64,000 bases of DNA from Cryptomeria japonica (GCF_030272615.1 NC_081411.1:44281517-44345516), one strand, 5' to 3'; numbered from the stretch's first letter, positions 9,851 through 22,821 are shown. A program made the numbers and translations. Notes: generated from the letters alone by a model not told the origin.

Positions 9851-12800
9851 ACCGACAGAAGGGATGGAATTAATTCTCAACCATTGTATAGTTTTTAAAT
9901 TAAAACCATACTTCAAATAAAATATTAAAAATTAAAATAAGCTATATTAAAAGTAGATTTTTTTAACTTTTATTTTAAAAACTACAAGTAAAAACAAACT
10001 TATAAAGTTAAAAAAAAAATGAAACCTATTAAAAAGTAAAATATTTATGTAATTGTTTTTTTTTAAATCATGTTTTGATATCATAGACTAGAGAAATTTC
10101 ATGTTTTCTATAATTTTTTTAAATAGAAATATTATTAATAATATATTTTTTAAATATAATAAAAAAGTAATTTTAATTTATTCAAATTAATATAAAAATT
10201 TAAATTATAGATTGAAGGTTTCTACATATTGTTAAGATTTTTTAATTAAAAAACAAGTTTAAAAGTTATTTATTGTTCCAACAAAAAAATGCTATTTAAT
10301 AATTTTCCTTTCAATTATCAAATTTATCATATATAAATTAAATTTTTTTGTTAAAATCAATTTTAATATATCAAGATTTTAAATTCAAATTATAAATGTT
10401 TAAGAATTTATCATCATTTAAGATGATATTAAAAAATATTTAAGACAATCTTTTTGGGTAAAAATAAATGATTGAGGGGTATCAATTCCATCATATTCAT
10501 CATCCCTTATTTAGAAGTCTTCCACACAACAAAACTTGATCTTTGATGGACTCATTCAAAACTATTCAACTTCATTATCAACTAATAAAGATTTTTAGAC
10601 TTTAATATATCATATTAAATTTATTTTTTTTAAATTAAAATGAAAATGAAAATGAAAATGAATGCATTTAATTATTAGTTCCTGTCGATAGGCATGATAA
10701 CTAATGCATTCATTCAATGCATTTCTTTTTTAAAGAAAGCCAATCATATGGCTGTATTTTTTATATTTTTCAAGCACTTGTATAGTCAAATTTAAGGCGC
10801 CTTTTTTTAAAATTCTTTAAATACTTTTTTCCTCTTTTCCTATTGGTCCTTTCTGCAAACAGTCATTGCAAAAAATGTATTTTTGCATTTAATTTATTTA
10901 GGTATTACGCAATATTGTATTGACAATAATTTTTTTTGTCTCCTCCATAATGTAAAAAGGTCGTTGAATTCTATAAAAATCTTCTCAAATCTTATTTCAT
11001 TGAATGAAATCCACTAAAAAAAATTAAATATTATATGATGGGATGTATTTTGTTGACAAATAGAATGCATATTTAATGTTTTTTTGACAATTGTGTGTAT
11101 ATTGAATGCATTCCACTATTCGTAGAAGTACAATACACATATTTTACCTTCTGCCATATCCACATTCAATGTATATTTAATTGATTTTTTTGACAAATTT
11201 CTATATATTAAGTGCATTTTACTATTGAATTGTACGAAACTGTAATAAAATATACCAAAAATATAAGATATTATATTGTAAGATTTGTTCGTTGACAAAT
11301 GAGATTTAATTCAGTGGAGATTTAATTGTATTTTTGACAAAAGTGGCATGTCTTTAATGCATTGAACTGTTTCAATAGTATAATGTACATAAAACTTCCC
11401 TCTCGCATTTTTCTTTGGACAGTACAAGTTGAATACTACTATTTTTTTAATTAATGCAATGGTTGTGCAGTTGGTCATCGTATTAATTATGGTTTGTCCA
11501 GTCTAGAATGTTCATTTATCTGCCTCTATCAGCTTCTGTGGCCTTTGTATTTGAGCACAACCACAGGTTGTTCTTTTTGTCTTCCCAGTTTAGAAACCAT
11601 CGAGTAGCAAACCTTGCTTTGTGGTTTTTGCTATAGATTTAGATAAAATGATTTTCTTTTGAAGTTGTTCCTCTATGTATACCTCTAATTCATATGTGCT
11701 TGATAGGCTAAAGTAATATTGTCACATTTGCAGGCTTGTTGAGGACCCTGGGTATTGAGGATAGAGATATCAGTATTTGAAGATAAAAAAAGGTATGCTT
11801 TCAAAGTACTATGAAACCATATAGCAGATTTGTCTATATTTTGTTAGTTGTCCACAATATATTTACCTTTTTTTTTCCACTTTCTTTTTTTGTTGAGTTC
11901 TTCAACGTCTCGCTTGTCTGTTACAGATCTGGACAATCTGCTTATAGATCCCCTATCTAGTAGCTAAATTTAATACATTTGTTTGTAATCTTTTGGGCAA
12001 TGTTTAAATGATATGAAACGCTTAATTTAGAGTAGTGGACTTCATTTGATCCAACAATCCATCTGATAAAGCTAATCTTGTTTTCAAGTTCAAGTTGCAG
12101 TAATTTTTATTATCAAAACTCTACCAACGAGGCTGGCTGTAGAATCTTCTTACAGATCTAAGGCATTTGTAACCTGTATATCGTGTCAATTTCCATGGCT
12201 ATGCTCTGCTGCCGAAATGCTTAGGGGTGGGATAATGAGCTTGTTGTGTGCTTGTTTTTGTGCTAAATTCGGTTAAGTTTGTTAATTTATGCAAAAATCG
12301 AACCCACGAACCTTGACTGCCACCTGGTGATTGTTTCTTATGCTACTGAGGACTATGTCTGGCTGGGCAAAGCTCAGTTCTAGATTGATGAATCATGCAA
12401 GTGTTTTTATGGCTGCAGTTCACATGGTTGTGATTCGCGAAACTACTACACTTGAATTTTTGTTGTCTGAATGTCTGATTACCAGATCTTGTGAAAACCT
12501 ATTCAGTCATGAATTCTTTGTAGCTTAGGCTGTTTAACCTGGAGTGCATTTTGTAGTAGGGCTTGTACTTGTATTCTCATTGTGGCAATACTTTTGGTAC
12601 GTTTTGCCACTTAGACCATGACTGATTGGACAAGGAGAAGGAGTAGTTTTGGTTTTATCGATGAAATGGACAATGTCATGTAGGTAGGATTTGTAAAACT
12701 ACCGTGAGCCTTGAGGCGTGCAACTTCTGAATGGAGATTTTGATATCTGCATCAAAGCAATAAAAGCACAGGGGAATAAGTTTTACTAGTTTTGTTATGC

Positions 12801-13600
12801 CTTGACACTAGACCATGGCTTGGTTTTTTTAATCTCGGGCTTTATGGTGATTAGTTTAACTGTCATTATGGTCGTGACTCATGAGATAGGCCTATATGTT
12901 TAATTTTGCCATCTGGTGTTTTTTATTTTTGCATCACATTTTTTCGAAATAGTTTTGACAAAAAATTTAAAAATGTATTAGTTTTTATGTTTATAGCTTT
13001 AAACCATTCCCACCTACAGTTTCTGTGAGTATTTGGAAATTTTAATTTTTTTGTATAAGGGAATGGACCATCAAGCTTAAATAAGTGTCAGTTTAGAAGC
13101 CATGTTGGAGGGATTTGTATTCATCAAACTTGTCTTAGTATAGGGTTTTTTAACAAGGAGAGCATATCTAGCGGGGCTTTTTTTAGCATTTGGGTAATAA
13201 TCCTGGAAAGCCTTCCCCACTAAACCACGACTAGCTAGACAAGGACTGTTAGTTTTTCGATGAATTGTGTAGCTTTTTTTACAGTTATGATTTGTGTCAC
13301 CGCTTCTAATTTTCCGGTTAACCATTTGATATTTACATCAGAACTGACAAAGTGCACTAGGTCATGAGTGTTGACAAAATGTTGTATGTTTATAATAGTT
13401 ATGATTATGAATTGTGAAACCTGCTTCAAACGATTTTCTTGTGGGATGCATATTTCTACATCAGAACTAGTGAAAAACTAAATGAGTCTTGAGTTCTTAT
13501 AATTGTGCATTTGTTTTCATGGTAATAAGTAATAACTTGTGAAACCAATTTGATTGGTTCAATTTATTGGGAGATTCAATATGCTCTGGACTAAGCTCAA
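9851..13600. other. AT-rich gene-free stretch
   Basis: Very AT-rich (especially 9880-11400), with many short homopolymer runs. I see no frame with domain content and no RNA gene. It contains one copy of a repeat shared with the region upstream of the TNL gene (10417-10670). Isolated splice-like sites occur around 11600-12200 but define no convincing exons. Confidence 0.6.
10417..10670 (+). repeat. Direct repeat, copy 1 (copy 2 at 31412-31693)
   Basis: Shared blocks in the same order include TTTAAGATGATA, ATATTTAAGACAATCTTTTT, TCATATTCATCATCC, CCACACAACAAAACTT and GGACTCATTCAAAACTATTC. The two copies lie about 21 kb apart in the same orientation. Copy 2 lies about 0.5-0.8 kb upstream of the TNL start codon. 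The ends do not look like LTR termini. Confidence 0.8.
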
Positions 13601-13604
13601 ACTT

Positions 13605-13870
13605 GTGAAGGGCTGGTGGCTCAATGTTAGAGTACCAAACAGTGTTGCTTGGAGGTTCTAGGTTTGATTTCTTGCTTGTTCATGTCCTATGACATGTTAC
13701 CAAAGCTAGGTAGCTATCTGCCCTCAACTCTACGTGAGTTTTGAAGGAGCAGTTTTCAAGGTTGGATTTATATGCAAACCCAAATATCAAGGACCGGTGG
13801 TAGTTCAAGGGGAGGTCCTAGGTTCATGTGTTACCTAGGCCATTGTCATGTCTCCTTTTTAGAACTAAAC
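13605..13870 (+). repeat. Candidate tRNA-related SINE, apparently dimeric
   Basis: GGCTGGTGGCTCAATGTTAG at about 13611 resembles an RNA polymerase III A box. GAGGTTCTAGGTTTGATTTC, some 45 bp on, resembles a B box. A second, shorter unit from about 13790 repeats the plan (GGACCGGTGGTAGTTCAA, then GGAGGTCCTAGGTTCATG). The match to canonical boxes is loose. No poly(A) tail or target duplication could be fixed. Confidence 0.35.
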
Positions 13871-13879
13871 TTAAAGGAA

Positions 13880-16320
13880 CTAATTGAGGACCCGTAGCCT
13901 ATTCTTTATTTCTTGTACATTAAGATATTAAATTAGGGGGATAATAAAATATTTTAAGTGGGCCCAATCATTTTATTGTCAAAAGAGCAATTTAAATATG
14001 ATTAGAGAACCTATGTAATATTTAAAAAGCATATAATAATTCGAAAAGTGCTTTTGGTAATTTAAAAAGTATTTTTAAATACCTGGAGGAAAAAAGTAAA
14101 TTCAAAAGAAAGCCCAAAAGACAAATGTAAAAGAAAAGCATTGCTCAAAGCAAATCATCTGATTTTATCATTTTGCTATTCCCTCCAATTTGAAGTTAAA
14201 AATATTCAAAGACAAAAACCCTTGGTGTGGGAGGTCCAGAGGACGAAACTCTTGGTTTCCATATTTGAATTTCAGAACAAAAACTCTCTCATTCATTAGA
14301 GGTGATTTCATCTAGTAATCACAATTGTGCTGAAATTTTTGAAGATTTGAAATCATTTTTAGTTTCTGTTTGCTACAACGCAGCTGCACTAGTTTATTTA
14401 AAGATTTTAGTTTGTAACTTCATGGAGTACTTGATCAATTATAATTGCTAGAAGATTTACCAAATTTAGTTAACATCACTAATTTAGTTGTTGTGATTGG
14501 CATTTTAAGTTTATATGTTGCTACACCACATTTATGCTCTACTCCACACTTGAAATCAGTGATTTGTCAACAGTTCTTCAGGGATTTTAGACATTTTTCA
14601 GTACATACCACCCATCACTATACTGTCCCAAGGTTGCCATACAAATTCAACACTATTGTTGACTGTGCCATTAGTTTCTATCAGCTTGTATTGTGGCACC
14701 CCCATATTATTATACTTGCAATTTCAAATGAGAGTTCTGCAGTTCCATCTATATTTTTGTGTATTCATCATTGTGTGTTGATCTCTAGCATTTTATCATT
14801 CATATTTCTGTTTTTGCTAACATTGTGCCAATTATATACATTTTATCATTCATATTTCTGTTTTTTCTAACAGGCTTAGGCCTTTTGTTTTAAAAAACAA
14901 AAAAAATATCATGCCAATTATATAATTGCCACGCCATTACCCAGTACTATTATTTTTCCCCACTATGTTGTACAACATGCATCATCAACCATACATATAA
15001 ACTGTACACATCACATGGTTTTTTTTTTTGACAAAAATACCTTGACGAAAGTTAAGGGTTTAATATTCTGTTATATGTAGTAAATCTTGGTGTGGTGCAA
15101 TAAAAAGGGAGAACATATATATGCAATAAGTATAAACAAATTATAATAAATTACACACATCCATATATATACATTCATGACATCATATATTCATATATAT
15201 TAATGTCTTACATGTCTTATAATTCATTCATCATTCTTTATCTATATATATATTTATAACATATATCTTTCACACTTTTACTGCTTTATATAGCCTCTTT
15301 AGGCCTTTTCATAATACCTTTCCATCACATCCTTTCATAGTAACACTTTATTATCTTATTCTCATAAATTTTTCTTTTTCTATAATATTTTACTCTTTTG
15401 TAGCTTATTTAGGCATATTAGAGGTGTTTTAAGGCTATTTAAGGGTTATATGATGGATATATGGGTCTAGAAACAACCCAAATGACATCTTTGGTGCCTC
15501 ATAACCCTATATCCTGCCAACAGTTTTTAGAAGTGCCATGCAACATCAAATTGATCAGATTGAGAGAGCAGCAAATTCCTTTAGGTATCGTTAGGATAGT
15601 ATATTGTTATGTTAATAGCCCGTATAGGCTAGAGAGGGATCTTACTAGGGATGTACATCAAGATATTTCACTGCAAGTATCTTTGCTGTCATTTAGTATT
15701 AGAATCTGCAGTTTATCAGTTTGTACAAGAGGAATTTGTCGGCTATTTTAGTCAATGTATGCTTTTGGATTTGATTGTGTGTGTGTTTTTGCATCAACAT
15801 TTCAAATCACACTCCATGATCCATCATTAGGGGACTATTATCAAAAAACATTGATGTAAAAACACTCACACAATCAAATCCAGAAGCATACGCTGACAGT
15901 CAAATGGATTGTGGAAATCTACTGACGTTGACTATTTCAGTATTTATTGTTTTTAGTGTTAGGGGACTATTATCAGGCATTATTATTGAATTAGACCGTG
16001 GAGTGTCTGTTATTAGTTGTTTCCATCTTGTTATCAATTTAGACAATCCAATTTGGTTTCTGTTTATCTACAGTAGGTGCAATTGTATTAAAGTTGAATT
16101 AGCAACATCATTTCATTTCTAGGTCTTGACTGGGAATTAGTGATATTTGCTCTTTGCATTAGTAGCATAAGTTTAGATTTGGGTGTTAGGTTTTATACTA
16201 ACCCTCTCATTCATAACAACATTGGTATTTGATTGAATATTATTGATGATTATATAAGAAATTCACCTTGCACATGTTTGAAATGTTTTCTATTTCATAA
16301 GGTTGTCTGGTTGGGGACAA
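13880..16320. other. AT-rich stretch without a recognisable gene
   Basis: Apart from the hairpin at 15757-15891, I see only AT-rich low-complexity DNA, including CATATA runs at 15150-15260 and a short direct repeat around 14790-14870 (TTTTATCATTCATATTTCTG twice). The longest open frame (14445-14870) is not recognisable, overlaps that repeat, and is probably chance. Confidence 0.5.
15757..15891. repeat. Long inverted repeat (hairpin), arms of about 44 bp
   Basis: The left arm 15757-15800 starts GTATGCTTTTGGATTTGATT. The right arm 15848-15891 ends AATCCAGAAGCATAC, its near-complement. The loop is about 47 bp. Only a few mismatches separate the arms. It could be the core of a small foldback element; no target duplication was identified. 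Confidence 0.6.
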
Positions 16321-16325
16321 TATAG

Positions 16326-16813
16326 TGGTATTAGAGACAGCTTCTAAATTATGACAAGAAATCAAGGAGAAAAATCTATAGAACATCTTATGGGTTTGGT
16401 AAATCAAATGCAAGATGTAAGTAACAGTTTTAAAAAGATCTTGAGGTAGTAATGAAAATATAGAGCTCATGTTTCACACAAGGCAATCCTCAGCCTTGCG
16501 GGAGTTTGAGGGTGTACTCAAGGCCTGGGAAGAAGACATCGTTTGTTATCAAATGTAGTAACTGATCATATTGTGAGTTGGTTGCATTCCTTGCTTAATC
16601 TAAGCCAAAAGTGGAAAGGCAAGATCATGGATTTAATCACAAGCCTACGCAAGGTTTTCATTCATGTTGTTGTGAATAGGCTGATTAATCATCCATATAT
16701 CTTTGTTATTTCTTCTCAAGTGGTTAAATTGTTTATGGAAGCTTATAATCAGAGCTCTCAACTCCAGCAGTTGAGCTCAACAAATAGCCTGCTATGCCAA
16801 AAAAAAGGGGCGC
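16326..16813 (+). mobile_element. Eroded LTR-retrotransposon internal scrap
   Basis: TGGTATTAGAGAC at 16326-16338 is two changes from the usual primer-binding site. AAAAAAAAGGGG at 16799-16810 resembles a polypurine tract, followed shortly by TGTTGAAAAT, a possible LTR start. Only about 460 bp lies between, beginning with a short Met-Thr-Arg-Asn frame. Flanking LTRs were not matched, so this could be a deleted or miniature element. Tentative. Confidence 0.35.
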
Positions 16814-18555
16814 TGTTGAAAATACCCTGTGTTTTCACCCATGTTGCATACTTGAAACAGTGAAAAGACAAATGCCAAATGCTGAAAACTCCACATTTTC
16901 ACTTCTGAAAGATGAACACACAACACAAAACTTTTTCCACCATGCTACGTGGCATTGTTTTAAAACATTATACTTTGTTTTTAAGTATATAGCTTTTTAT
17001 AGTGCCCTTTGAAATGCATTAATCTTCATTTCTCTATTATTCTTGTATTCAAAATTCTCTCACTTTTAAATTACTTTATAAGAAGTGAATTAATAGCAAT
17101 TATTTTAAATTAAGTTTTTCTATTTCTAGGTAATTTATTTACTGTTTAGTTTCTGTTTTTACACATTCATTTACACTTACAGTATATGTTTTGAATCTGG
17201 ATTTATTTGTGAGAATGTGCAGTGTGCAGAATTTAATTTTTTTTTGTTTTTATTTGCGTTTTAGCGTAACTTGCACTGCTCTTTTCTAACCATTTATCTT
17301 TCATTTGAAATAAAGCCAAATATTTGAGATGTCAAAGATTGCTAAAGATAGCCAATAAGTTGTGTAAAAAGAATATGCTGCAAAATATTTAAACTTACTT
17401 TTCTGCTTTTTCCTTCACGAATAAATTCTTCAATTATTATCACAAAATGTAATGTAATCTATTAAGGTTTATTCCTAATAATTAGTAAAAAGATTGGGTG
17501 TGAATGTTCAAATTCAAATTTAAAAATAGGCTTTTTTAGGGTCATTTTTATAGTATTAATTTTGTTTATATATATATATATATATAAAAGGATAAAATGA
17601 TTAGTTGAATAAAGAGAGTAAATGCATGAATTTGAGTGAAAATGAAAGTAAAATGTTGAAAAGTAAGATTAGTTATACTAAAATGGAAGTATGCTATTTT
17701 TTACATGTTAGAGGATCAAGAAACTGCTAATTTCACTATTACAATTATTTCTAATCAAGAATATATGTGTGTAATTTAAAATTTTGAGAACCAACTTTTA
17801 CGAACATTTACATATTGTAATAGATTAGTTACTAATGTTAAGAGTGGAGCTAGGATGAATGAACATTGACAAGTTAAAAATTAGAATATATTTGTAAAGA
17901 AGGTAAATATTAACTTGTCTTTTATTTTTGAAAAGAAATCGCTAAGTTTTTATCCATATATAACATCTTATAATATTAAGAAGTGCTTCATAGTATTTTT
18001 TCTATATTTTTGCTATTTCTAATTAATTTTGTGGTCATTCTTTTTATCCATTGAACCAAATATGGTATTGTAGTTTTTTTTACTTTTTGAGAACTACATT
18101 TTTTATCTCCTTTGTTCTTTTGCATTGTTCACTTATAAAAAGTATTGGTTCAAATATGCTCATATAGAAAACATAAAACTTTAATACTTAACAAAATAAA
18201 AAAAGTAAAAAATTGTAATGGTAAAATTTGTACATGCATGGCATTTAAATTTAGTTTAATGTTTTATATTTTTAATTTCTTTCATACAAAGATATTTTAA
18301 AAATAAATTCTTTATTTTATCCTAAATTGAGTCACTTGTCTCATCATTTCCACCTAACACATTTGTCATGTTCCCATTTGAGACCTCAGAACAATAACAT
18401 TGATATTTGCTTCAAAACATTAAAAGTAATATATAGTGCTCAAATTTTTCACTAATATTTATTAAACACGAAAAAAAAAATTATAGGCACATTTGTTTAA
18501 GTGAGATAAAGATTTCTAAAAAAATAAAAAAAATTTCCAAAAATAATTGTACTTG
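16814..18555. other. AT-rich stretch, possible LTR remnant then nothing recognisable
   Basis: The first few hundred bases may be the LTR of the scrap to the left. The remainder is AT-rich, includes a (TA)10 run at 17567-17586, and holds no frame or RNA I can support. Confidence 0.4.
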
Positions 18556-18559
18556 AATT

Positions 18560-19210
18560 ATGCTTATGCTACTTGAATTTACATATTATCATAGAATGTA
18601 CACTATGCCAACCAATAAGCGAATATATATTCCGCCACCGAAATGGGATTGTCCAATTATTGGGCCAATTGATACAACCACAATGGCACACATATTTCGT
18701 TTCCATTCTCCCTCCACTGAAGCGTCTCTGAGGACAATATTAGGTGAAGAATTCTTGCAGAATGCTTCTAGTTCAGTCTACTACAGTGATGTGGTGTCCT
18801 GTTTCCTGTCAAATTGCATGGACTTGGTGCAGGACCCTGAGTTTGTGGAAAAGTTTGCAAATACATATATTCAAGACTATTTCACACCATCGATTGGTTA
18901 CAATGTCGCTATCAATTCTTATGATACAAGAAACCATAATGGTCTTTTGGGGGGTATATTCTCGCCTGACACAATAGCACTATGTGATGCAGCTTCTTGT
19001 GTTTACAATGCTATAAAAGTTGCAGTGAACAATAATTGTGAGCTGGTTTTTACACATGCGTTGAAAGAACATGGTGAGCATTTGGGCACTGATCTCACAA
19101 GAAAGTTATCAAATGTCTTCAAGGCACTGATGTTCTTATACACACATCTTCCTCTTCATCCTCATATTACAACTAAATTTCCCACACTTGCTTCACAAGT
19201 GTCTTCTTAA
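18560..19210 (+). CDS. Unrecognised 216-residue protein
   Basis: One uninterrupted frame of 216 codons in AT-rich DNA, with TAA at 19208-19210. Alternative starts are at residue 13 and at MPTNKRIYIPPPKW (about 18605). The protein is mixed and probably globular: an N-terminal Pro-rich stretch, then regularly spaced hydrophobic positions, six Cys, and His/Asn-rich patches (LKEHGEHLG). I see no signal peptide, clear membrane segment or catalytic motif, and I do not recognise the family. It lies 4 kb upstream of, and on the same strand as, the broken rolling-circle transposase, yet has no stops. It may be a transposon accessory protein, captured cargo, or a lone host exon. A two-frame shadow at 18744-18977 was ignored. 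Confidence 0.5.
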   Translation: MLMLLEFTYYHRMYTMPTNKRIYIPPPKWDCPIIGPIDTTTMAHIFRFHSPSTEASLRTILGEEFLQNASSSVYYSDVVSCFLSNCMDLVQDPEFVEKFANTYIQDYFTPSIGYNVAINSYDTRNHNGLLGGIFSPDTIALCDAASCVYNAIKVAVNNNCELVFTHALKEHGEHLGTDLTRKLSNVFKALMFLYTHLPLHPHITTKFPTLASQVSS

Positions 19211-20740
19211 TTTGCATGCACATTTTTGTCATGCACCTATGTTTATGCTTTACTATTTTACTATAAAAGCTATATGTCTTCCCATGTTTACTACTATCAA
19301 TATATTTTAGCCATAAACATAAGACATTTTCAGAAGCAAGTATACATTTAAATTTGTCATTGTTATTTCTATTTGAGATGTATGTGTGTCAAAATGTGAA
19401 ATCGATCACTGTAATCATGAATTGTGCTTGTCGTAAACTTAATATATCAGATTTGTAATCAGTAAACAAGGGAAAAACAATAGCAATGGAGAAATATATG
19501 AGTATCCAATCACTTAGAACAATGCAATATTCACTATGAAATCAATAGTTAATTATACCACACCAAAACAAGGCAAGTAATATATTGAAAAAATATATAT
19601 AACAAGAAAAATAATTCTATTATATCAAATTAATTTTTTGTTCACAACAATAAAATTAATATAGCCATCTATTTGTACATACAACAAACATGTAAGAAAT
19701 AATCTATTTGTCCAAGTAAAAAGTAACAAATTTATGTTTTACCCAAAAAAAAAAAAAGTTCTTTTTTGTTATATTGAATTGAAAATACCTCGTATATAAT
19801 TTTAAGATCACAACTTAAGTGAAAAATATTTGCAGAGATAGTTAGACCTTAGGTCCACAAATGTTTGATTAATTTAATAGTTCTTTTTTGCAGTATTAAA
19901 TCCAACAATGACTTAGAAATATTCTTTTTGTTTCAAAATCATAAGCAAATCAAAATAGTTGACATTACATTGAACAAGGTTCTGACACATTATGTCGATT
20001 ACTTGTATTGCAGTGTTCAAATTAGCCCAATTTGCTAAATTCAAGGGAAATCAGCTTAAATACTAGCTTCAAGTTTCAGCAATACAGGTACAATTCACTT
20101 CTTTATTTTTGATTTACAAATTTAATATTACTGAAACTCAACCTAGCATTGTAAGAAAAATGTATTTTGATTGTCAGTGGAAAAATCTTCGCAATAATAA
20201 ATGATCTTGGCATATTCTGAGTGTTGTTTACAAAAATGAACTTACCATTGTAGATATAACGTAGTTCTATAGGCAGAACCAAAAATTAATCAAATACTCC
20301 TCATTTAAATTTTCAACAAGAAATTTGTTTTCTACATTGATATTCATTGTGCTATTGTTAAAGAAGACACATATTCAAATTACTACACTCGTATACATTT
20401 CATATAGGTCATGAAAATACCATGTGCACATGGTAGTAGACTACTATAAAATTTAAAATAATGGTTGCCCCTGTCTATCGCGATAACTTGCCATTAGAAA
20501 TGGCTTCTCTCTTTGTAGAGATGTGCATCGTATTTGTGATGCTTATGACAATAAAGGACACTCCTCTATTCATTACATTATTGGCCTGCAATATAGTAAT
20601 ATTCTACTACTTCTTTGCATTGGTCATTGTTTAATGGATTTGTATCAAGGGGTTTTAGAAAGCTAAGAAAAATACAGAGATAGCAAGGGAAATATAATAC
20701 TTGCACAAGTTGATGCTTATTTTCACATTTTCGTTGTCCT
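19211..20740. other. Spacer between the two unrecognised genes
   Basis: AT-rich. A 57-codon hydrophobic frame at 20461-20634 starts MVAPVYRDNLPLEMASLF. An overlapping alternative frame reads RDVHRICDAYDNKGHSSIHY. Either could be an exon of the gene at 20873-21617, but nothing decides this. Confidence 0.4.
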
Positions 20741-20872
20741 CATATTAGCCATCTCAGTAGCCCAATGTCTAGAGGATCTATTTACAGTAAACCAAACATG
20801 TATGCTAATTCCATTGTACATAGTACCATAGACATTGACAATGTTAGTCAATAGATTGAAGAAGGTGACTGC

Positions 20873-21617
20873 ATGTTGTCAACTAATACTTTAGACTTGT
20901 TTCCATCAAATCCATTTTCCCCAGTACTGGAAAAGACAAGCACAATAAGTCCTTCTCCAACTAGTGGATTGTTGAATGATATTATCCACAAATACATTTC
21001 CCAACCAACTGTTTGTCACATTATTAAAGGCAAAGGCGACAATGATGCAGGTCTAATTACCTATAATTGTTTGGAAAATTATACTGGTACACCTAATTTG
21101 TCAACTCCAGCCTTGGATAGTGTAGGCCACAGAGCTTCAAAGTCTATATACCTACATCAAATAACTGGTATGAGCCTTATTTGTACATAATTTTCCTGAT
21201 TTTTTGCATTTCTATGCAATAATTGAATTCACTAACAATTTCTTTGGTTCATATATTGTAGAGGATAGTCAAGTTTGGCTTCAACAAAATACTCTATGCC
21301 ACAAAGCTGACAATTTATCCACCAAGCTTCTTACAGGTGACAAAATTTTAAATGTGGAAGTCATGTCAACTACTGAACAATTCAATAATGATATATCAAT
21401 TCAACATAAACACAATGACTACTATTCCTTGACACAGAAGGGTTCCAGCCTGCCACAACAAAGAAAACAATGTTGTCAGCTATGTTCAGAAGTTGAATTG
21501 GAGGTGCAACAAGTAAAAAAGGACTTAGAAAATATCAAAAACAACTTGAAGCAATTGGAAAACTACAATATCGAACTATGCACATATTTGCAAGACATTG
21601 TTAAGCATTCAAAGTGA
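20873..21617 (+). CDS. Unrecognised two-exon gene ending in a coiled coil
   Basis: Exon A (20873-21167) ends at ACTG|GTATGAG and exon B (21262-21617) follows TATTGTAG|AGGATAG. The 94-bp intron removes cleanly in frame, giving a Glu codon across the junction. The product is about 217 residues: a Ser/Thr/Pro/Asn-rich N-terminal half, a CQLC pair near the C-terminal third, then a heptad-like Leu/Val/Ile pattern (VELEVQQVKKDLENIKNNL) typical of a coiled coil, ending KHSK. Upstream of the ATG the same frame stays coding-like back to about 20750 apart from one TAG at 20852, possibly a mutated Gln codon, so the true gene may be longer. The function is not recognisable. The coiled coil suggests oligomerisation. 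Confidence 0.45.
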
Positions 21618-22821
21618 AGAGTTGTGCAAAAAAATTATTATAGTTTGAACTATATCAAAATTTCAGAGAATGTGCAAACTCTTTGTCAAGCTCCTTCTTT
21701 GCAGATATATTGAAAGATTAGATATGAAGGGTGCGAATTGTTTCCAACCAAATATTTCTTGTAATAGGAAGCTTCATATGGTTGTATTATTTACAAATGC
21801 TTCAGTTTTACTTTGTAAGCTAATTACTAAAATAAGGATGATTATTCACCACCATGTATATATAGTTAGAACAACATATACTTCAGAAAGTTTAGAAAAC
21901 AATTTACCAAAATCTTATGTCATCAACTATAAATATGTATATATTAATCTATGTGGAAATAATAATTTGCTGAAGCATTACATTGAAGGTTTTGTGTCTT
22001 ATGCCAAACTATGTTGGAAGGAAATTTGATTTAACTATCTTCCTTTGACCAATGCACCTATCAAGAATTACGGTCCCCTTCTTCTTCAATGCATTTGAAA
22101 AATATTTGAAACTATGAAATGCTACCTTAGGTGGGTTGGTGATGAATTTGTAATCAAGCTTTTGGTCAATGAACATAATTTGTGGTGCTTTCTTATCATC
22201 AAAATCTTTAGAAGATTACATAGTACCAATTCAAATTTTTAACGCCTTACTTGTCGTTCATGTACAAATGACCTCTACTTTTAACGACTATACAATATAA
22301 CTAGTACAATCATTTACAACATTATATTCATTGTTGTCTTGGTTGTATCTATTTTGAAATAGGCAATAGAAAACCATAATTTAAAACAAGAAATAATTTA
22401 GAGAAGAGTAATTTATACAATTGCAATTACTGTGAATTATGAAATGATATACAAACATTTAAAAATTAAACTACTTTAATCCATGCTTATCTGAATGCAT
22501 TGGAAATTAGATATATATGCATTAGTTAATGATAATTGTATATTTTCCTTAGTGCAAGTAATTAGGTACATTAAAAATAATATATATAGTATAAAACAAA
22601 ATCTTTTTGTACTCACATTGTCTACTTTTGTGGCAGATATCCACACATGTATTGACAAACAAGAGTATGTCACACAATTAAACTTCACAACCTAAGTGAA
22701 ATACAACCAACTCCATACATATTTAACAATCACAAGATCAGCTAACACAAACAACAATACCCAATTTGTATTCTCCAAAAACATATCGAAATATTAAAAT
22801 AAAAATACTGACAACCAAGAA
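21618..22821. other. Spacer before the rolling-circle transposon frame
   Basis: AT-rich DNA. The open frame 21670-22029 is Tyr/Asn/His-rich, has no domain features and looks like chance. No terminator, RNA or repeat was identified. Confidence 0.4.

Noticed and set aside
13605..13680. A functional tRNA gene
   Set aside because: The A and B boxes are degenerate and no cloverleaf could be drawn; at best a SINE.
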